A stretch of DNA of 54,415 bases from Verrucomicrobiaceae bacterium (GTDB lineage Bacteria; Verrucomicrobiota; Verrucomicrobiia; Verrucomicrobiales; Verrucomicrobiaceae), in assembly GCA_027490195.1 (NCBI GenBank), contig JAIXYN010000043.1, positions 1-54,415 on the forward strand, read 5' to 3'. The notes under the pieces are model-generated. The model was not told where the DNA came from and searched no databases. It saw only the letters and a list, made by a program, of their open reading frames with translations. Within the stretch, counting starts at the first letter, position 1; the number at the start of each line of letters is the position of its first letter. The position numbers and the translations under genes were made by a program. This document shows, piece by piece, positions 9,208 to 17,251 of the stretch.

Positions 9208-9549
9208 ATGAAACTGAACTTTAAAGACAAGCCGCGAAGCAATAGCGGGATTGTGATCTTCGGCTGGGTTTGCGCGTTCGTGCTGTGTTGTGTGGGTTAC
9301 CGCGTTCAATTTTCACAGCCGCGCCTTGCAGCGGTAATCTGCGTGGCGTCGTTCAGCCTGGTCTTTGTTGCCGCTGGCGTGGCGCAGTTGCGCAGCGGCT
9401 ATCTCGTGAGCAACCTTTCTCCGGGCAATCGAGGCACCCACCGTTCCAAGGCACCGTATTGGTTCATGGTATCGACGATTCTGCACTTCACGCTCGCGCT
9501 CGCCATTGTGGGTTTCGCGTTGTGGAGTTACTGGCAGGGGGAGGAGTGA
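9208..9549 (+). CDS. Small membrane protein, three TM segments
   Basis: 113 residues, not recognised. Hydrophobic segments lie at about 12-30 (GIVIFGWVCAFVLCCVGY), 40-58 and 88-108 (FTLALAIVGFALWSYW). A short charged loop (SPGNRGTHRSKA) separates the second and third. The start ATG at 9208 is the only reasonable one. It is immediately downstream of the RDD gene and ends just before the double-palindrome array. Confidence 0.55.
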   Translation: MKLNFKDKPRSNSGIVIFGWVCAFVLCCVGYRVQFSQPRLAAVICVASFSLVFVAAGVAQLRSGYLVSNLSPGNRGTHRSKAPYWFMVSTILHFTLALAIVGFALWSYWQGEE

Positions 9550-9610
9550 TGCACGTGGTTGAGAATGTTGATCGTGGGAGGCTGGAACCTTGAGCGGCAC
9601 GGCAGTCTGT

Positions 9611-10528
9611 ACTGGGAGCGCCGGTTTTTAACCGGCTCTGGCGTGCGCCTCCTGAGACGCGAGTCTCCAACTTGCCTCGCTTCATTCCGTGCCGGGGCGA
9701 TAGGGACGTCCGCCCAGAGCCGAGAAAATATCGGCGCTCCCAGTGGGCGCTGCTCTCTGCGGCACGGTAGCCCACGACATAAACGATGCTCGGTACTGGG
9801 AGCGCCGGTTTTTAACCGGCTCTGGCGTGCGCCCCCTGAGATGCGAGTCTCCAACTTGCCTCGCTTCATTCCGTGCCGAGGCGATAGGGACGTCCGCCCA
9901 GAGCCGATAAAATATCGGCGCTCCCAGTGGGCGCTGCTCTCTGCACCACGGTAGCCCACGACATAAACGATGCTCGGTACTGGGAGCGCCGGTTTTTAAC
10001 CGGCTCTGGCGTGTGCCCCCTGAGATGCGAGTCTCCAACTTGCCTCGCTTCATTCCGTGTCGAGGCGATAGGGACGTCCGCCCAGAGTCGATAAAATATC
10101 GGCGCTCCCATTGGGCGCGGCTCTCTGCACCACGGTAGCCCACGACATAAACGATGCTCGGTACTGGGAGCGCCGGTTTTTAACCGGCTCTGGCGTGCGC
10201 CACCTGAGATGCGAGTCTCCAATTTGCCTCGCTTCATTCCGTGTCGGGGAGATAGGTGCGTCCGCCCAGAGCCGATAAAATATCGGCGCTCCCAGTGGGC
10301 CTCTCTCTGCACCACGGTAGCCAACGACATAAACGATGCTCGGTACTGGGAGCGCCGGTTTTTAACCGGCTCTGGCGTGTGCCCCCCTGAGATGCGAGTC
10401 TCCAATTTGCCTCGCTTCATGCCGTGTCGGGGCGATAGGGACGTTCGCCCAGAGCCGATAAAATATCGGCGCTCCCAGTGGGCGCTGCTCTCTGCACCAC
10501 GGTAGCTCACGACATAAACGATGCTCTG
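9611..10528 (+). repeat. BIME-like array 1: five ~184-bp double-palindrome units
   Basis: Unit starts (ACTGGGAGCGCC) are at 9611, 9795, 9979, 10163 and 10345, giving periods of 184, 184, 184 and 182. Each unit opens with the perfect hairpin GCCGGTTTTTAACCGGC. After ~70 nt comes the inverted partner GCCGATAAAATATCGGC, then GCGCTCCCAGT, so the outer ends also pair. The first unit has one arm mutated (GCCGAG). The ~45-nt tail (CACGGTAGCCCACGACAT...) links units. The layout (two palindromes head-to-head, tandemly iterated) is that of bacterial interspersed mosaic elements. Open frames across it are artefacts. Confidence 0.9.
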
Positions 10529-10593
10529 CCGTAGCCGGGCGCCATTCGAGTCTGGCGTTCTTTTCGGCCTGCCATATCTGTTCACCTCGCAGC

Positions 10594-11010
10594 ATGACGA
10601 CACGCAAAGAAAAGAAACATACCCGAGATCTTCACCAGCAGCGTGAGAGCCGGATCGCGAGGCTGGTGGAAGCTGGTAGGATCAAGTCGGCGGCTGAGAT
10701 TCCGGAGGATGCGCTGCCAGCGGCGCTGGAGCTGCAGACCCCCCAGGGCACCTGGTCGCCTCCGCTCTTTTACCGGGACATTTCATTTCACTGCAAGGAC
10801 TGCGGGAAGCATGAGGTGTGGAGCGCGACGCAGCAGCGGTGGTACTATGAGATCGCCAAAGGGCCGGTGCAGGCCACGGCGAAACGGTGCGGTGCTTGCC
10901 GGAAGAAGCACAAGGAGGAGACGCTAAGGCAGCGCGAGCTGCTGCGGCTGCACCGTGAGAAGAAGGCGGCGGGGAAGACGATGGGGACGAAAGAGAAGAT
11001 GAGGAAGTGA
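10594..11010 (+). CDS. Zinc-ribbon domain protein
   Basis: 138 residues. A basic N-terminus (TTRKEKKHTRDLHQQRE) is followed by a four-cysteine ribbon: Cys67-x2-Cys70 (FHCKDCGKHEVW) and Cys99-x2-Cys102 (KRCGACRKKHK). The central QQRWYYEIAKG matches the probable zinc-ribbon family often annotated zf-trcl (PF13451). The tail is strongly basic (HREKKAAGKTMGTKEKMRK). Together these suggest a small nucleic-acid-binding or ribosome-associated protein; no experimental function is known to me. It stands first in a plus-strand run of four small genes. Confidence 0.7.
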   Translation: MTTRKEKKHTRDLHQQRESRIARLVEAGRIKSAAEIPEDALPAALELQTPQGTWSPPLFYRDISFHCKDCGKHEVWSATQQRWYYEIAKGPVQATAKRCGACRKKHKEETLRQRELLRLHREKKAAGKTMGTKEKMRK

Positions 11011-11058
11011 GAGGCGTTTTTTCTTGTCTTCCATGTCTGGCTATGAAAGAAGACTGCC

Positions 11059-11589
11059 ATGTCCATGCCCGCAGAGATTCTTTCCTTTCGGTGTCGGCCA
11101 CACCTCAATCTGCCGTTGATGGGATTGCTTCTGTTTGGCGTGGGCGCGGTGGTGCTGGGGTGGATCGCGCATACGAATGATCGCGGCCTGGTGATCAACG
11201 GAGGGATTCGATTCAACGTGGATGGTGCGACGTTTTTCTACTGGGTAATGGCTGGACTTTTGGCGCTCGTTGTCCTTCTCACCGTGGGGATTGTTTTCAT
11301 CACGCTGCTTCATGGCGTACCGGACATCGTCCTGACTGCTGAATCGATTTCGTTTCCCTGTGGGTTTCCTGTGAAAAGGGCCTTCGCGTTGCCATTCAGC
11401 GACATCAAAAGGATCAGAGTGTTTGAGGTGAGCGGGCAGAGATTGATGGAACTGCAGACGATGGCCAGGAAGCACTGCATTGCGCTCAACTGGCTGGATT
11501 CAAAGGAGGCCGAACAGCACTTGGCGAGTGCGCTCAATGAAAGATGGGCTGCCGTGGTGGAGGTGCCTGAAAATGTGGAGGCTGTTTGA
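11059..11589 (+). CDS. Membrane protein with PH-like cytoplasmic tail (weak)
   Basis: 176 residues, not securely recognised. Two transmembrane segments are visible at about 16-34 (LNLPLMGLLLFGVGAVVLGW) and 56-80 (YWVMAGLLALVVLLTVGIVF). The rest is soluble with a beta-strand pattern (DIVLTAESISFPCG, LPFSDIKRIRVFEVSG) that looks like the bacterial PH / YdbT-type fold after a TM hairpin; this is inference from pattern only. The stop at 11589 is four bases before the next start, so the two genes are probably one transcript. Confidence 0.6.
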   Translation: MSMPAEILSFRCRPHLNLPLMGLLLFGVGAVVLGWIAHTNDRGLVINGGIRFNVDGATFFYWVMAGLLALVVLLTVGIVFITLLHGVPDIVLTAESISFPCGFPVKRAFALPFSDIKRIRVFEVSGQRLMELQTMARKHCIALNWLDSKEAEQHLASALNERWAAVVEVPENVEAV

Positions 11590-11592
11590 CCT

Positions 11593-12042
11593 ATGAAGCG
11601 GACTTCCATCATCAAGAAGGTGCTCGTGCTGGTCGTGGTCGCGGTGGTGGGTGCTTTTGCAGCCGCAATCTGCCTGCGCCATGCCATGTCACAGAGAATG
11701 CATGCTTTTGTTGATCTGGGCGTGGGGGCTTTGGAAGAGGCGGCGCAGCGATTTGCAGATGCGGACTATGTGCTGAATTACGATGCCACGGGGAAGACGT
11801 TTGCCGTGAGGCCACGCGATGAGTCAGCCGCGCCAGACCGGGTTCTAGAGGCGGAGCTTGGAGACTTTCTGCGCAAGCTCGCGCCGAAGCCGGTGAAGCT
11901 CGCGGTGTCCTATAAGGAGTCCGACTTTTCCGAGGCTGCCGGGCTGGTGGACTTTGAACGACGGGTGCGGGAGATGATTGCCCCCACGGGCGTGGAAGTT
12001 CTTTTCGTGGCCGCAGTTGAAAGTCAGACACTCAAAGAATGA
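11593..12042 (+). CDS. Membrane-anchored orphan
   Basis: 149 residues with one N-terminal membrane anchor (VLVLVVVAVVGAFAAAICL, residues ~9-27) and a soluble, probably periplasmic, remainder. No family recognised. Its stop overlaps the next start (ATGA at 12039-12042), and its own start follows the previous stop by only three bases, so it sits in the middle of a three-gene translationally coupled unit. Confidence 0.6.
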   Translation: MKRTSIIKKVLVLVVVAVVGAFAAAICLRHAMSQRMHAFVDLGVGALEEAAQRFADADYVLNYDATGKTFAVRPRDESAAPDRVLEAELGDFLRKLAPKPVKLAVSYKESDFSEAAGLVDFERRVREMIAPTGVEVLFVAAVESQTLKE

Positions 12043-12464
12043 ACGCACCCAATCCCCCGCTCAACTACTCGATCTACGCGAATCCCACGACGGACGAAGC
12101 CGGACTGAGGTGCGCGGCTTTGAACGTGATGACGGATCACTACGGGGTCATCATAATGCTGACGGCGGAGGAGGTGGAGCGACTGCAGCAGAGCGAGCCC
12201 GGCGAGTGGGCGGACCGTCAATCTCTGCGGCTGGGGCGGTGCCATGAGAGCGGCGTGTTTTGGAGCGCCGCCGGCGAGGTATTGTCCATCCTCATCGGGC
12301 AGGATGATGAATCGTGGTCGGTGTCTTTCGTGCTGCCGCTGAGTGCGCTGGAGCAGATGCGACAGGCGCTGAAGGCGCTGTCTCCCTGGCTGGCGGGGCT
12401 GAGCCTGCCCCCAGGCTATCTGGGGCATGTGCCGGAGGACTACGCGGACCTGACAGAGGGATGA
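12039..12464 (+). CDS. Soluble orphan, acidic
   Basis: 141 residues, no signal peptide or membrane segment, acidic. Not recognised. The pattern (TADHYGVIIMLTAEEVERL... SVSFVLPLSALEQM) suggests an alpha/beta cytoplasmic protein. The ATG overlaps the stop of the upstream membrane-anchored gene by four bases, implying translational coupling and probably a shared process with the two membrane proteins encoded just upstream. Confidence 0.6.
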   Translation: MNAPNPPLNYSIYANPTTDEAGLRCAALNVMTDHYGVIIMLTAEEVERLQQSEPGEWADRQSLRLGRCHESGVFWSAAGEVLSILIGQDDESWSVSFVLPLSALEQMRQALKALSPWLAGLSLPPGYLGHVPEDYADLTEG

Positions 12465-12600
12465 GTGAGGGCGGGGAAGGTGATGGGCGGATGATCAGCA
12501 TGGGTTCCTAGCGGTAAATCATCTATATCCATGAATGCCCCAAAATGGATGAAGGATTTCTGAAAAAAACGGCATCACGGCTGCTGCATAAATTGTCAAA

Positions 12601-12620
12601 AAATTGTACACTGACCCCAT
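12601..12620 (+). repeat. TGACCCCA border motif, copy 1
   Basis: AAATTGTACACTGACCCCAT, preceded by ATTGTCAAA. A near-identical motif recurs in the same orientation at 13012-13031 and inverted at 42379-42405. The first two bracket the LpxR remnant. Confidence 0.6.
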
Positions 12621-12651
12621 TTAGAGGCTCCCGCTGCCTCCACACCGGTGG

Positions 12652-12936
12652 ATGGCCCGCTGGGTGCGGAGCGCTCCTGGTTCCCCCCTGGGCTTCCACG
12701 TCTTTGCACGTGCAGACGGCCGTGCCTTGGCACACAACATCTTTCTGGACGGCAACACCTTTGGCGATAGCCCCTCCGTGGGGCACAATGTCTTTGTGGC
12801 AGACCTGAGCACAGGCTTTGTCCTCAACTGGCGCAACACCAAGATGTCCTACGCCGTGGTATATCGCACCAGGGAGTTCAACGCGCAGATCGCCCCGCAG
12901 CTCTTCGGCACGGTGTCGCTGAACGTGACGTTTTAG
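12652..12936 (+). pseudogene. C-terminal remnant of an LpxR-family lipid A deacylase
   Basis: Only the last ~80 residues of the outer-membrane lipid A 3-O-deacylase LpxR family (DUF2219) are present: ADGRALAHNIFLDGNTF, DSPSV, VADLSTGF, the YxxVYRTREF strand, and the final FGTVSLNVTF with terminal Phe typical of an outer-membrane barrel. The N-terminal ~220 residues, including the active-site region, are missing. The first ~12 codons after the ATG at 12652 show no family resemblance, so that ATG is accidental and homology starts near 12690. The fragment is a decayed gene end between two TGACCCCA motifs. Confidence 0.7.
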
Positions 12937-13011
12937 GGGCGTGAGGTGGATCTCATCAAGGGCTATGATGCGGGCTCAGCGTGGGAATATGGAGTGCAAA
13001 AAACTTTCAAT

Positions 13012-13031
13012 AAATTGCACACTGACCCCAT
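13012..13031 (+). repeat. TGACCCCA border motif, copy 2
   Basis: AAATTGCACACTGACCCCAT, one mismatch from copy 1 at 12601, same orientation, 411 bp downstream. It is preceded by an ACTTTCAAT stretch comparable to the ATTGTCAAA before copy 1. Confidence 0.6.
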
Positions 13032-13154
13032 GTTTTCGGCGCTGGGTGGCTGCGGGCGTGGATTTCGAGAGAGGACGGGCATCCTGACGGCGGCAGATAA
13101 GATGTGAGCCAATTGAAGCCCCCCGTTTGCCGGCCATGCAAGAGGCGGCAGCCC

Positions 13155-13697
13155 TCAGACGCCCGCGCCTGCTGGGTGCTTCGCAACATACCTGCGCCAG
13201 GCTGGGTGCTGGGGGCTGAAGAGCTGCTCTTTGAGGGCTTTAAGCTCATCGGGTGTAGCTGACTCGATGCCATGATGGTGCCAGTGACGGCTGGCAGCGT
13301 CCAGACCCAGAAGGATCTCGTCGTTTTTGTCAAAGAACGATGTGCCCCGCACCGTGGCCTCAAGTCGCGACGACTCATGCAAAGACACGCACCAGCCTAC
13401 CAGCGCTCGTGCGATGCCCCGACCCAGGAAAGCTTCGAGGTCGGGATGCTCCTTTGCGAAGACTTCATGCACCACGTCGGCATGGAAGGGCCGGAATTCA
13501 AAGGTCTCAGCGATGCTGCGCCTGATCTGAACATCCGCAATGGGCACGCTGATGGGAAATGCGCGAGGGATCTTGGCCGCGACGAGGCGGTCAAACGCCA
13601 ACGCCGTCAGCCCGAGGAGGAGCGGCAGGGCAAGAAACAATCGGTAGAATGTCCTGCAAAAGAGAAGGAGCAGCTTGAGCACATTGGACCACTTCAT
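13155..13697 (-). CDS. Membrane-anchored orphan
   Basis: 180 residues. After MKWSNVLKLLLLFC come one or two hydrophobic segments (residues ~7-40, ending LLLGLTALAFDRL). The remainder is soluble and rich in His and Arg (FRPFHADVVHEVF, SRHWHHHGIES). No family recognised. The ATG at 13697 is the best start. It may be transcribed together with the truncated gene copy just upstream on the same strand, 68 bp away. Confidence 0.55.
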   Translation of the reverse strand: MKWSNVLKLLLLFCRTFYRLFLALPLLLGLTALAFDRLVAAKIPRAFPISVPIADVQIRRSIAETFEFRPFHADVVHEVFAKEHPDLEAFLGRGIARALVGWCVSLHESSRLEATVRGTSFFDKNDEILLGLDAASRHWHHHGIESATPDELKALKEQLFSPQHPAWRRYVAKHPAGAGV

Positions 13698-13765
13698 GGC
13701 TTGTGTTGGATGGTTGCCTTTCTACCCATAGCTCGGTGAGGGAAAAATGACTAGCATTTTCGCGG

Positions 13766-14068
13766 CTAGTCCCTGACGTAAAAATAATACAGCACACCGG
13801 TTTTGCCTTCTGCATTGGGGGAGAGCATGTAGAGCCGGGTGGTGCGCAGGTCCGGGCCGTGTAGAATAGAGAATTTGTCGTCGTCCTTGAGGCGGTCCAT
13901 ATTCACGGTTCTCTCGAATGGAAGTCCAAGATCCACGGTGTGTTTCCAGGTGTCGATGTCCACCTTGCCCAAACTCCAGGGGTAGAGATGATTAGGGATG
14001 CTGGAGTTGAGGTAGGTCCATTCGCTGGGAGTCAGCAAGATGGCGGCTTTGACCACCGAGATGCTTGA
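13766..14068 (-). pseudogene. 5'-truncated paralogue of the secreted protein at 53.5 kb
   Basis: The 96 readable residues match the C-terminal part of the 166-residue protein at 53523-54023 almost position by position (VKAAILLTP, SSIPNHL, WSLGKVDIDTWKHTVDLGLPFE, TRLYMLSPNA, GVLYYFYVRD), and the DNA is roughly 88-90% identical. Homology starts abruptly at about 14067. Upstream in frame, a TGA follows within seven codons, so the signal peptide and first ~65 residues are lost. The only in-frame start is a GTG inside the conserved core. It is most likely a pseudogene made by partial duplication. Confidence 0.75.
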
Positions 14069-14155
14069 AATCTGTTCGGTGGAACATCATTAATCTCAAT
14101 TCAGCTTGCGGTTATGTTCCTAAGCGTATCTTTCGCGCACCCAACCCACGTGCTC

Positions 14156-14896
14156 ATGAAACAACTGCTCCTCGCTCTCCTGCTGGTCTCCTTCACCGCC
14201 TCATCCGCTCTTGCTGACAGTCCTGAGGCCATCCTGAAGGACTACCGCAAGCAGGCCACGCAGGCCGTGGAGCGCCTGAACCAGTCGCTGGAAAAAGCCG
14301 CCACACCGATCATCACCAAGCTTGTTTCCAGCGGGGATACCGCCGGGGCGGAGCTGGTGACTAGCCAGTTGAAAGCCAAAGTCGCTGGAGAGCCCGTAAC
14401 AGAACCTCAAGCCAGTGCGGTGCAGCTCTTTTCCCTGTACGATGAGGCCCGCGCCAAAGCACTCGCGCCCGTGCAGAAGTCTTGCATCGCCCGCATCGAC
14501 AGCCTGCTGAAAACTGCCGGTGGAGCCAAACTCGAAACTGTCACGGAACTGGGCAAGGTGCGTGCGGAGATTGAGGCGGGGAAGGCGGGGACGTCTGTGA
14601 TGCCTTCTATGTCCACTCAGTGGACCTACCATGCCACTGAGAAGCCCGATGGCTCCGTAGGTCCCACGCATGGCGAGCTTCACATACAGCCGGATGGCAC
14701 CGTGACCATCAATGACTTTGGCGATGCTAAGATACCGCACACTGGTACCTGGAAGGCGAACCAAAAAGGGGACAAGCTGACCCTGAAAGTGCAGGGCTTC
14801 GGCGAATGGAAGATGGAGATCAAAGGCGGCATAGGCACGCTGGAACGTCCCGATGTTGGGCTTCGTTATTTGCGGGTGAAAGCGCCTAAGACTTAG
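14156..14896 (+). CDS. Secreted protein, helical N-domain plus small beta C-domain
   Basis: I use the ATG at 14156 because the product then starts MKQLLLALLLVSFTASSALA, a clean signal peptide cleaved before DSPEAI. The mature protein has a helical region (~22-140, many Lys/Glu/Ala, ILKDYRKQATQAVERLNQSL) and a beta-rich end (~150-245) with WTYHATEKPDGS, HGELHIQPDGTVTI and GTWKANQKGDKLTL. Such strand patterns occur in small periplasmic lipocalin-like or substrate-sensing domains. Family not recognised. It is a single gene, divergent from the truncated copy at 13.8 kb. Confidence 0.6.
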   Translation: MKQLLLALLLVSFTASSALADSPEAILKDYRKQATQAVERLNQSLEKAATPIITKLVSSGDTAGAELVTSQLKAKVAGEPVTEPQASAVQLFSLYDEARAKALAPVQKSCIARIDSLLKTAGGAKLETVTELGKVRAEIEAGKAGTSVMPSMSTQWTYHATEKPDGSVGPTHGELHIQPDGTVTINDFGDAKIPHTGTWKANQKGDKLTLKVQGFGEWKMEIKGGIGTLERPDVGLRYLRVKAPKT

Positions 14897-15045
14897 GTCC
14901 TTGCGGTATTTTAGTATTACAGCTTCACAATTTCATCCTGCTCTGGTTTTTTTCAGGAATGCAGTTAATGCCGACGCGGTTGATCGGTGTTCAATTCACT
15001 TTGCGTTCATCCATCTGCGAATATCTGCGCATGCTCTCTTGAGTA

Positions 15046-16227
15046 TTAAGGCTTTTTGACCCACCAGGAGTTGAATGGCTTTTCAAGGATCGTATTGATG
15101 ATGAGGTTGTTTTTGGCGGCAAAATTGTTCACTGCATCAATTGTGAGAGGCCATGCCGGATCGTAGTCATGCCCAGCAAAGATGCCGCCGGACTTCAATT
15201 TGGGCCACCATTGCGCGAGCGTAGCGCCTGAATCCTGCCCTGTGTGCGCGTAGCCGTCGATGTAGATCAAATCGAATTTCACTCTCCCAAGATCAGTGCA
15301 TTTCGCCGCTTCCTCGAAAGACTTACGCAAAACGACAGCTCTCGGGTCTGAGAGATTTTGTCGTGCTATCGCCTCCTCACTCGCAGGGTGTCTCTCGTCG
15401 TTCCATTTGTCGATGGCGTAGAGATTGCCGATGTGGGCGTGTTGGCGAAGTAAAGCGGCGGAGAAGTCGCCGCGAGCGACGCCAAGCTCAGCAACAATGC
15501 CGTCCTGAGGGACGAGTATCCCCAGATCGGCGCGGCGAAGAGGAGCGGCTGCTTTAGGACTCTGTAGCGCTACTTTTGAATTCTCAAGGTGATGCATGCA
15601 CTGCACCCAAGGAAGGCCGCTTTGATTAATGTTTGTTTCATGAATATTCAGCCAATTCTGGTTGAATAATCCGCTTGGAATGATCCCAACTTCTTGACCC
15701 ATGATCATCAATGTGTGCAGTGCTCGCATATCTTCTACTGCCTCAATAAATCTCACAGGATGGGCGGCAGGTTCAAAATTTGCCATGGCAGACTGCCATA
15801 ACTTCCATGTTTGTGTAATCATGTCCCGGCAGGTGTCTTTTTTGCCATTCAATAGTGCTTCCTTGGCAAGAATAGTCCTCACCCGGCACCAATTGAGTAT
15901 CACGCCTGGCCAGAGATGAAGATTCGCCGCCATAACCTGATCTGCTGCCTGCATCATGAGCTGGCGGTCATTCCTCATGACGGAAAGATAGAATGTTGCG
16001 GTGCTGATCGATACCGCCCAACGCTCATTTTCTTGAACGCTTCCATTAGGAACCTTGATAGGTTGAATGTGCTTCTTCCAATCATCGAAAGTAATCTCGC
16101 CATCAAAGGCCCGGTAGGTGAGCCAGCACTTTGCATGAGCTACGTTATCACAGGAAGTCCCTTGCAGCGCCGCCCATGCCAACCGGTACTTCTCAGCTTT
16201 AGGTATTTCTGCGTGTAATTCATTCAT
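15046..16227 (-). CDS. SAM-dependent methyltransferase (Methyltransf_24 type)
   Basis: 393 residues starting at the ATG at 16227, which overlaps the stop of the upstream gene (ATGA); a longer frame to 16401 only reads through that gene's end. The N-terminal ~230 residues are helical and unrecognised. The C-terminal ~170 form a class I methyltransferase: VAELGVARGDFSAALLRQ is the SAM-binding motif I region, LYAIDKW the motif II acid, FDLIYIDGYAHTG the motif IV region, and SGGIFAGHDYD follows. This type is common beside glycosyltransferases in surface-glycan and phage loci. It is the last gene of a four-gene overlapping unit and is lower in GC than its neighbours. Confidence 0.75.
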   Translation of the reverse strand: MNELHAEIPKAEKYRLAWAALQGTSCDNVAHAKCWLTYRAFDGEITFDDWKKHIQPIKVPNGSVQENERWAVSISTATFYLSVMRNDRQLMMQAADQVMAANLHLWPGVILNWCRVRTILAKEALLNGKKDTCRDMITQTWKLWQSAMANFEPAAHPVRFIEAVEDMRALHTLMIMGQEVGIIPSGLFNQNWLNIHETNINQSGLPWVQCMHHLENSKVALQSPKAAAPLRRADLGILVPQDGIVAELGVARGDFSAALLRQHAHIGNLYAIDKWNDERHPASEEAIARQNLSDPRAVVLRKSFEEAAKCTDLGRVKFDLIYIDGYAHTGQDSGATLAQWWPKLKSGGIFAGHDYDPAWPLTIDAVNNFAAKNNLIINTILEKPFNSWWVKKP

Positions 16228-16979
16228 CGTATTTCGTGGCACATGACATGTTGATAAAGCAAGGCCTCTGGACGCACCGGTGAGTGCTCGCGGCCCCAGA
16301 TCGTTTCCTGCGCTTTGAGCGCCGACAGCTTGTCCCCGACTTTCTCTCCTGCTGCGTGCAGCCCCACGACAAAGCGCGGACGGTGCGGAATGAATCCCCA
16401 CAGCGCCGCCTTGTCGTAGTAGTTGTAGGAAGCTGGCAGATACTTCACGGGGATGCCGGCTGCCAAGGCACCGTGGTTGATGTAGTACTGGTCGGTTTGG
16501 TCGTATGGCTTCTCTCGCTTTCCGGTTAGGACATCATGCTCGGCGCTGCGGGCGATCTCGAACACTTTGCGCATTTCAGGACGGCGGAAATCAATCGCAA
16601 AAAAGCCTGTGTTGAAATACCTGAGCTGATCCAGCCTTGCTGGCCCCTCAAAGCAATCCTTGTGACAGAATGAATCTGGATGAAACACGGCGGGATCATG
16701 GACTGCCATGAACTCTCGCCCGTCCCAGGCTATGAAGTCCAGGGTGTTGAGCGCCCACCAGTCGAGATCAAAAAAGACGATGCGTTTCTGTCCCACCTCA
16801 AGATCGAGCTGAAGTTTGGCTCGGAATCCTTCGACATCCGTTCGCCGGCGAATCACTTTAACTCGCAGGCCAGAATGCTTTTTGAAGCGGCTGACAGCAT
16901 CCTTCTCAAGATGCCGGTATGCCGGAGTGCTGACGGTCACTCCGATGATGTCTGGTGGGTTGGGTCTTGTTTGTTTCAT
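16224..16979 (-). CDS. Glycosyltransferase-like protein (GT-A type, DxD)
   Basis: 251 residues from the ATG at 16979. Residues ~60-75 read KRIVFFDLDWWALN, a DLD (Asp71/Asp73) motif like the metal-binding DxD of GT-A glycosyltransferases, followed by DFIAWDGREFMAVHDP. Later YFNTGFFAIDFRR and DQTDQYYINHGAL match the 'stub of acceptor/donor' region of GT8/GT77-like enzymes, which read NTGVM... and DQDALN. The role is likely transfer of a sugar to a protein or glycan; donor unknown. The ATG overlaps the preceding gene's stop, and its own stop overlaps the methyltransferase start, so the pair is translationally coupled. Confidence 0.6.
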   Translation of the reverse strand: MKQTRPNPPDIIGVTVSTPAYRHLEKDAVSRFKKHSGLRVKVIRRRTDVEGFRAKLQLDLEVGQKRIVFFDLDWWALNTLDFIAWDGREFMAVHDPAVFHPDSFCHKDCFEGPARLDQLRYFNTGFFAIDFRRPEMRKVFEIARSAEHDVLTGKREKPYDQTDQYYINHGALAAGIPVKYLPASYNYYDKAALWGFIPHRPRFVVGLHAAGEKVGDKLSALKAQETIWGREHSPVRPEALLYQHVMCHEIR

Positions 16980-17251
16980 ACAAAATAGCTGCCGCCTCCG
17001 CCGCTTCCTCCAGATCCTCCGCTCCCCCCGGTGCCTCCTCCCGTGCCTCCGCCATGACCTCCGGGGCCTCCGCTGCGGCTGTTCTGCGCGCCCTGGCTGG
17101 TGATGACTGTGGGCCGGTGATTTCCGGCGCGGATGGTCAGGTTGTTTTGCGTGATGCCGGGCGTCACTGAGATGCCGGGGATGGTGTTGATCCACTGCCG
17201 AGACAGCCACGGGCTGCCCACTTGAATGGTGCCGATGGAGGTCTGAATCAT
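16976..17251 (-). CDS. Small Gly-rich orphan, possible virion protein
   Basis: 91 residues. The N-terminal 60 are beta-prone and hydrophilic (MIQTSIGTIQVGSPWLSRQW), and the last 30 are a Gly/Ser run (GGPGGHGGGTGGG...SYFV). Gly-rich ends of this type occur in phage tail and fibre accessory proteins. Both ends overlap neighbours by ATGA (17248-17251 and 16976-16979). No family recognised; the link to virions rests on the surrounding cassette. Confidence 0.6.
   Translation of the reverse strand: MIQTSIGTIQVGSPWLSRQWINTIPGISVTPGITQNNLTIRAGNHRPTVITSQGAQNSRSGGPGGHGGGTGGGTGGSGGSGGSGGGGSYFV

Noticed and set aside
9611..10528. CRISPR array
   Set aside because: Units are 184 bp and identical throughout; there are no short repeats with unique spacers and no cas genes.
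9866..10603. Open frames (up to 245 residues) across the 9.6-kb array, and similar ones across the 49.5-kb array
   Set aside because: Products repeat the same 60-residue peptide because the DNA is repeated; they follow the palindrome units, not a protein family.
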